Shown: positions 22,495 to 22,794 of the stretch, piece by piece
How positions within the stretch are numbered: the stretch's first letter is position 1
How the letters are laid out: each line of letters starts with the position of its first letter
From: a bacterium
Lineage (GTDB): Bacteria; Spirochaetota; UBA4802; UBA5550
Direction: 5' to 3'
DNA length: 22,794 nucleotides
Assembly: GCA_024224995.1 (NCBI GenBank)
Contig: JAAENB010000382.1
Span: 1 to 22,794 of the forward strand
Program-made: the position numbers and the translations under genes
Notes under the pieces: model-generated
Seen by the model: the letters and a program-made list of their open reading frames with translations, nothing else
What the model was told of the DNA's origin: nothing
Databases searched by the model: none

Positions 22495-22794
22495 AATCTA
22501 CGTCCCGTAAAACGGGATTGTTGGCAAGTATAATTTAGTTTTTTGAGAGTGCGGACCCGGGTCTTCGGCTCCGCTCAGACACCGGGAAGAATAGATCAGA
22601 AACTGTGTCGATACCGGGGTCTGTTTTGTGAAGATGCTCCGGAAAAGGGTTTGGTTCTGAGAGACGTTGCAGTGCAACGCCTTTACTGGCTGGTTTCTGG
22701 CCAGGGCTATGGAGACTCTGAGGAGGGATGCGACCCCTGCGAGGGGATTCGGTACGCGTACACGGTGTTTATTTGGGGTTTAACCCCTCCGTGG
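22495..22794. repeat. Gene-free repeat region at the window's end
   Basis: No coding frame I can support. It holds a CCCGT/ACGGG stem (22503-22517) just after the DUF4157 stop, a partial copy of the 20-mer (22539-22553), CTCCGCTCA (22570-22578, the complement of a word in the 13655-13748 loop), and ATAGATCAGAAACT (22591-22604, one mismatch from 13617-13630). It also has a CGTTGCA-G-TGCAACG palindrome (22665-22679), CCAGGGCTATGG (22701-22712), CCCC-TGCGA-GGGG (22734-22746) and GGGGTTTAACCCC (22775-22787). The same words occur in the same order upstream of 239, suggesting a dispersed composite repeat. Confidence 0.55.

Noticed and set aside
22707..22781. Short open frame from the ATG in CCAGGGCTATGG
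   Set aside because: About 24 codons, no ribosome binding site, and composed of repeat sequence also found at 113-163.

Overview
The window looks like chromosome of a diderm (Gram-negative) bacterium. Five predicted proteins carry lipoprotein signal peptides with relaxed lipoboxes (VFTC, VPGC, LPGC, LSGC, SISC), and several others have ordinary signal peptides. The lipoprotein-rich content, Ank/TPR/Kelch/YD repeat proteins, a stand-alone GHKL ATPase and a DUF4157 protein would fit a free-living or host-associated spirochaete. That assignment is inference: there is no rRNA or universal marker gene here. No tRNA, CRISPR array, prophage or intact insertion sequence was seen.

Layout. 1-238: dispersed hairpin repeats. 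239-4130 (+): Ank+TPR lipoprotein, secreted TPR protein, and a lipoprotein resembling the docking domain of RND efflux pumps. 4131-5848 (+): promoter and a Kelch-propeller lipoprotein. 5765-6838 (-): FlgT/LPP20-like lipoprotein whose 3' end overlaps the Kelch gene. 6869-6898: perfect 30-bp palindrome between divergent promoters. 6995-7189 (+): YwbE-family protein, followed by a 5'-truncated copy (7146-7832) of the lipoprotein gene at 8077-9015. 9283-10992 (+): apparent operon of GHKL ATPase, YaiI/YqxD-family protein and a small exported protein. 13052-11006 (-): exported protein with a SecD periplasmic-head-like domain, then a YD-repeat protein. 13388-14135 (+): ribbon-helix-helix-like protein and a small unknown protein, separated by a 27-bp-arm inverted repeat. 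16400-14175 (-): CPA1 cation/proton antiporter fused to an RCK-like and a PTS EIIA domain. 16655-18892 (+): exported tandem Cache protein and an NCS2 nucleobase permease, 3 bp apart, closed by a strong terminator. 19305-19021 (-): small HNH nuclease. 19552-22494 (+): 980-aa DUF4157 protein, with repeats again to the end of the window.

How the genes may work together. Most products are envelope proteins of unknown partner. The clearest functional pair is the Cache protein plus NCS2 permease, which could be a ligand-sensing or ligand-delivery partner with its transporter. The antiporter carries its own nucleotide-binding and phosphotransfer-type control domains. The DUF4157 protein has the architecture of cargo for extracellular contractile injection systems (eCIS), but no sheath, tube or baseplate gene is in the window. 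It is the strongest candidate for something undescribed, because its roughly 600-residue C-terminal part matches nothing I recognise.
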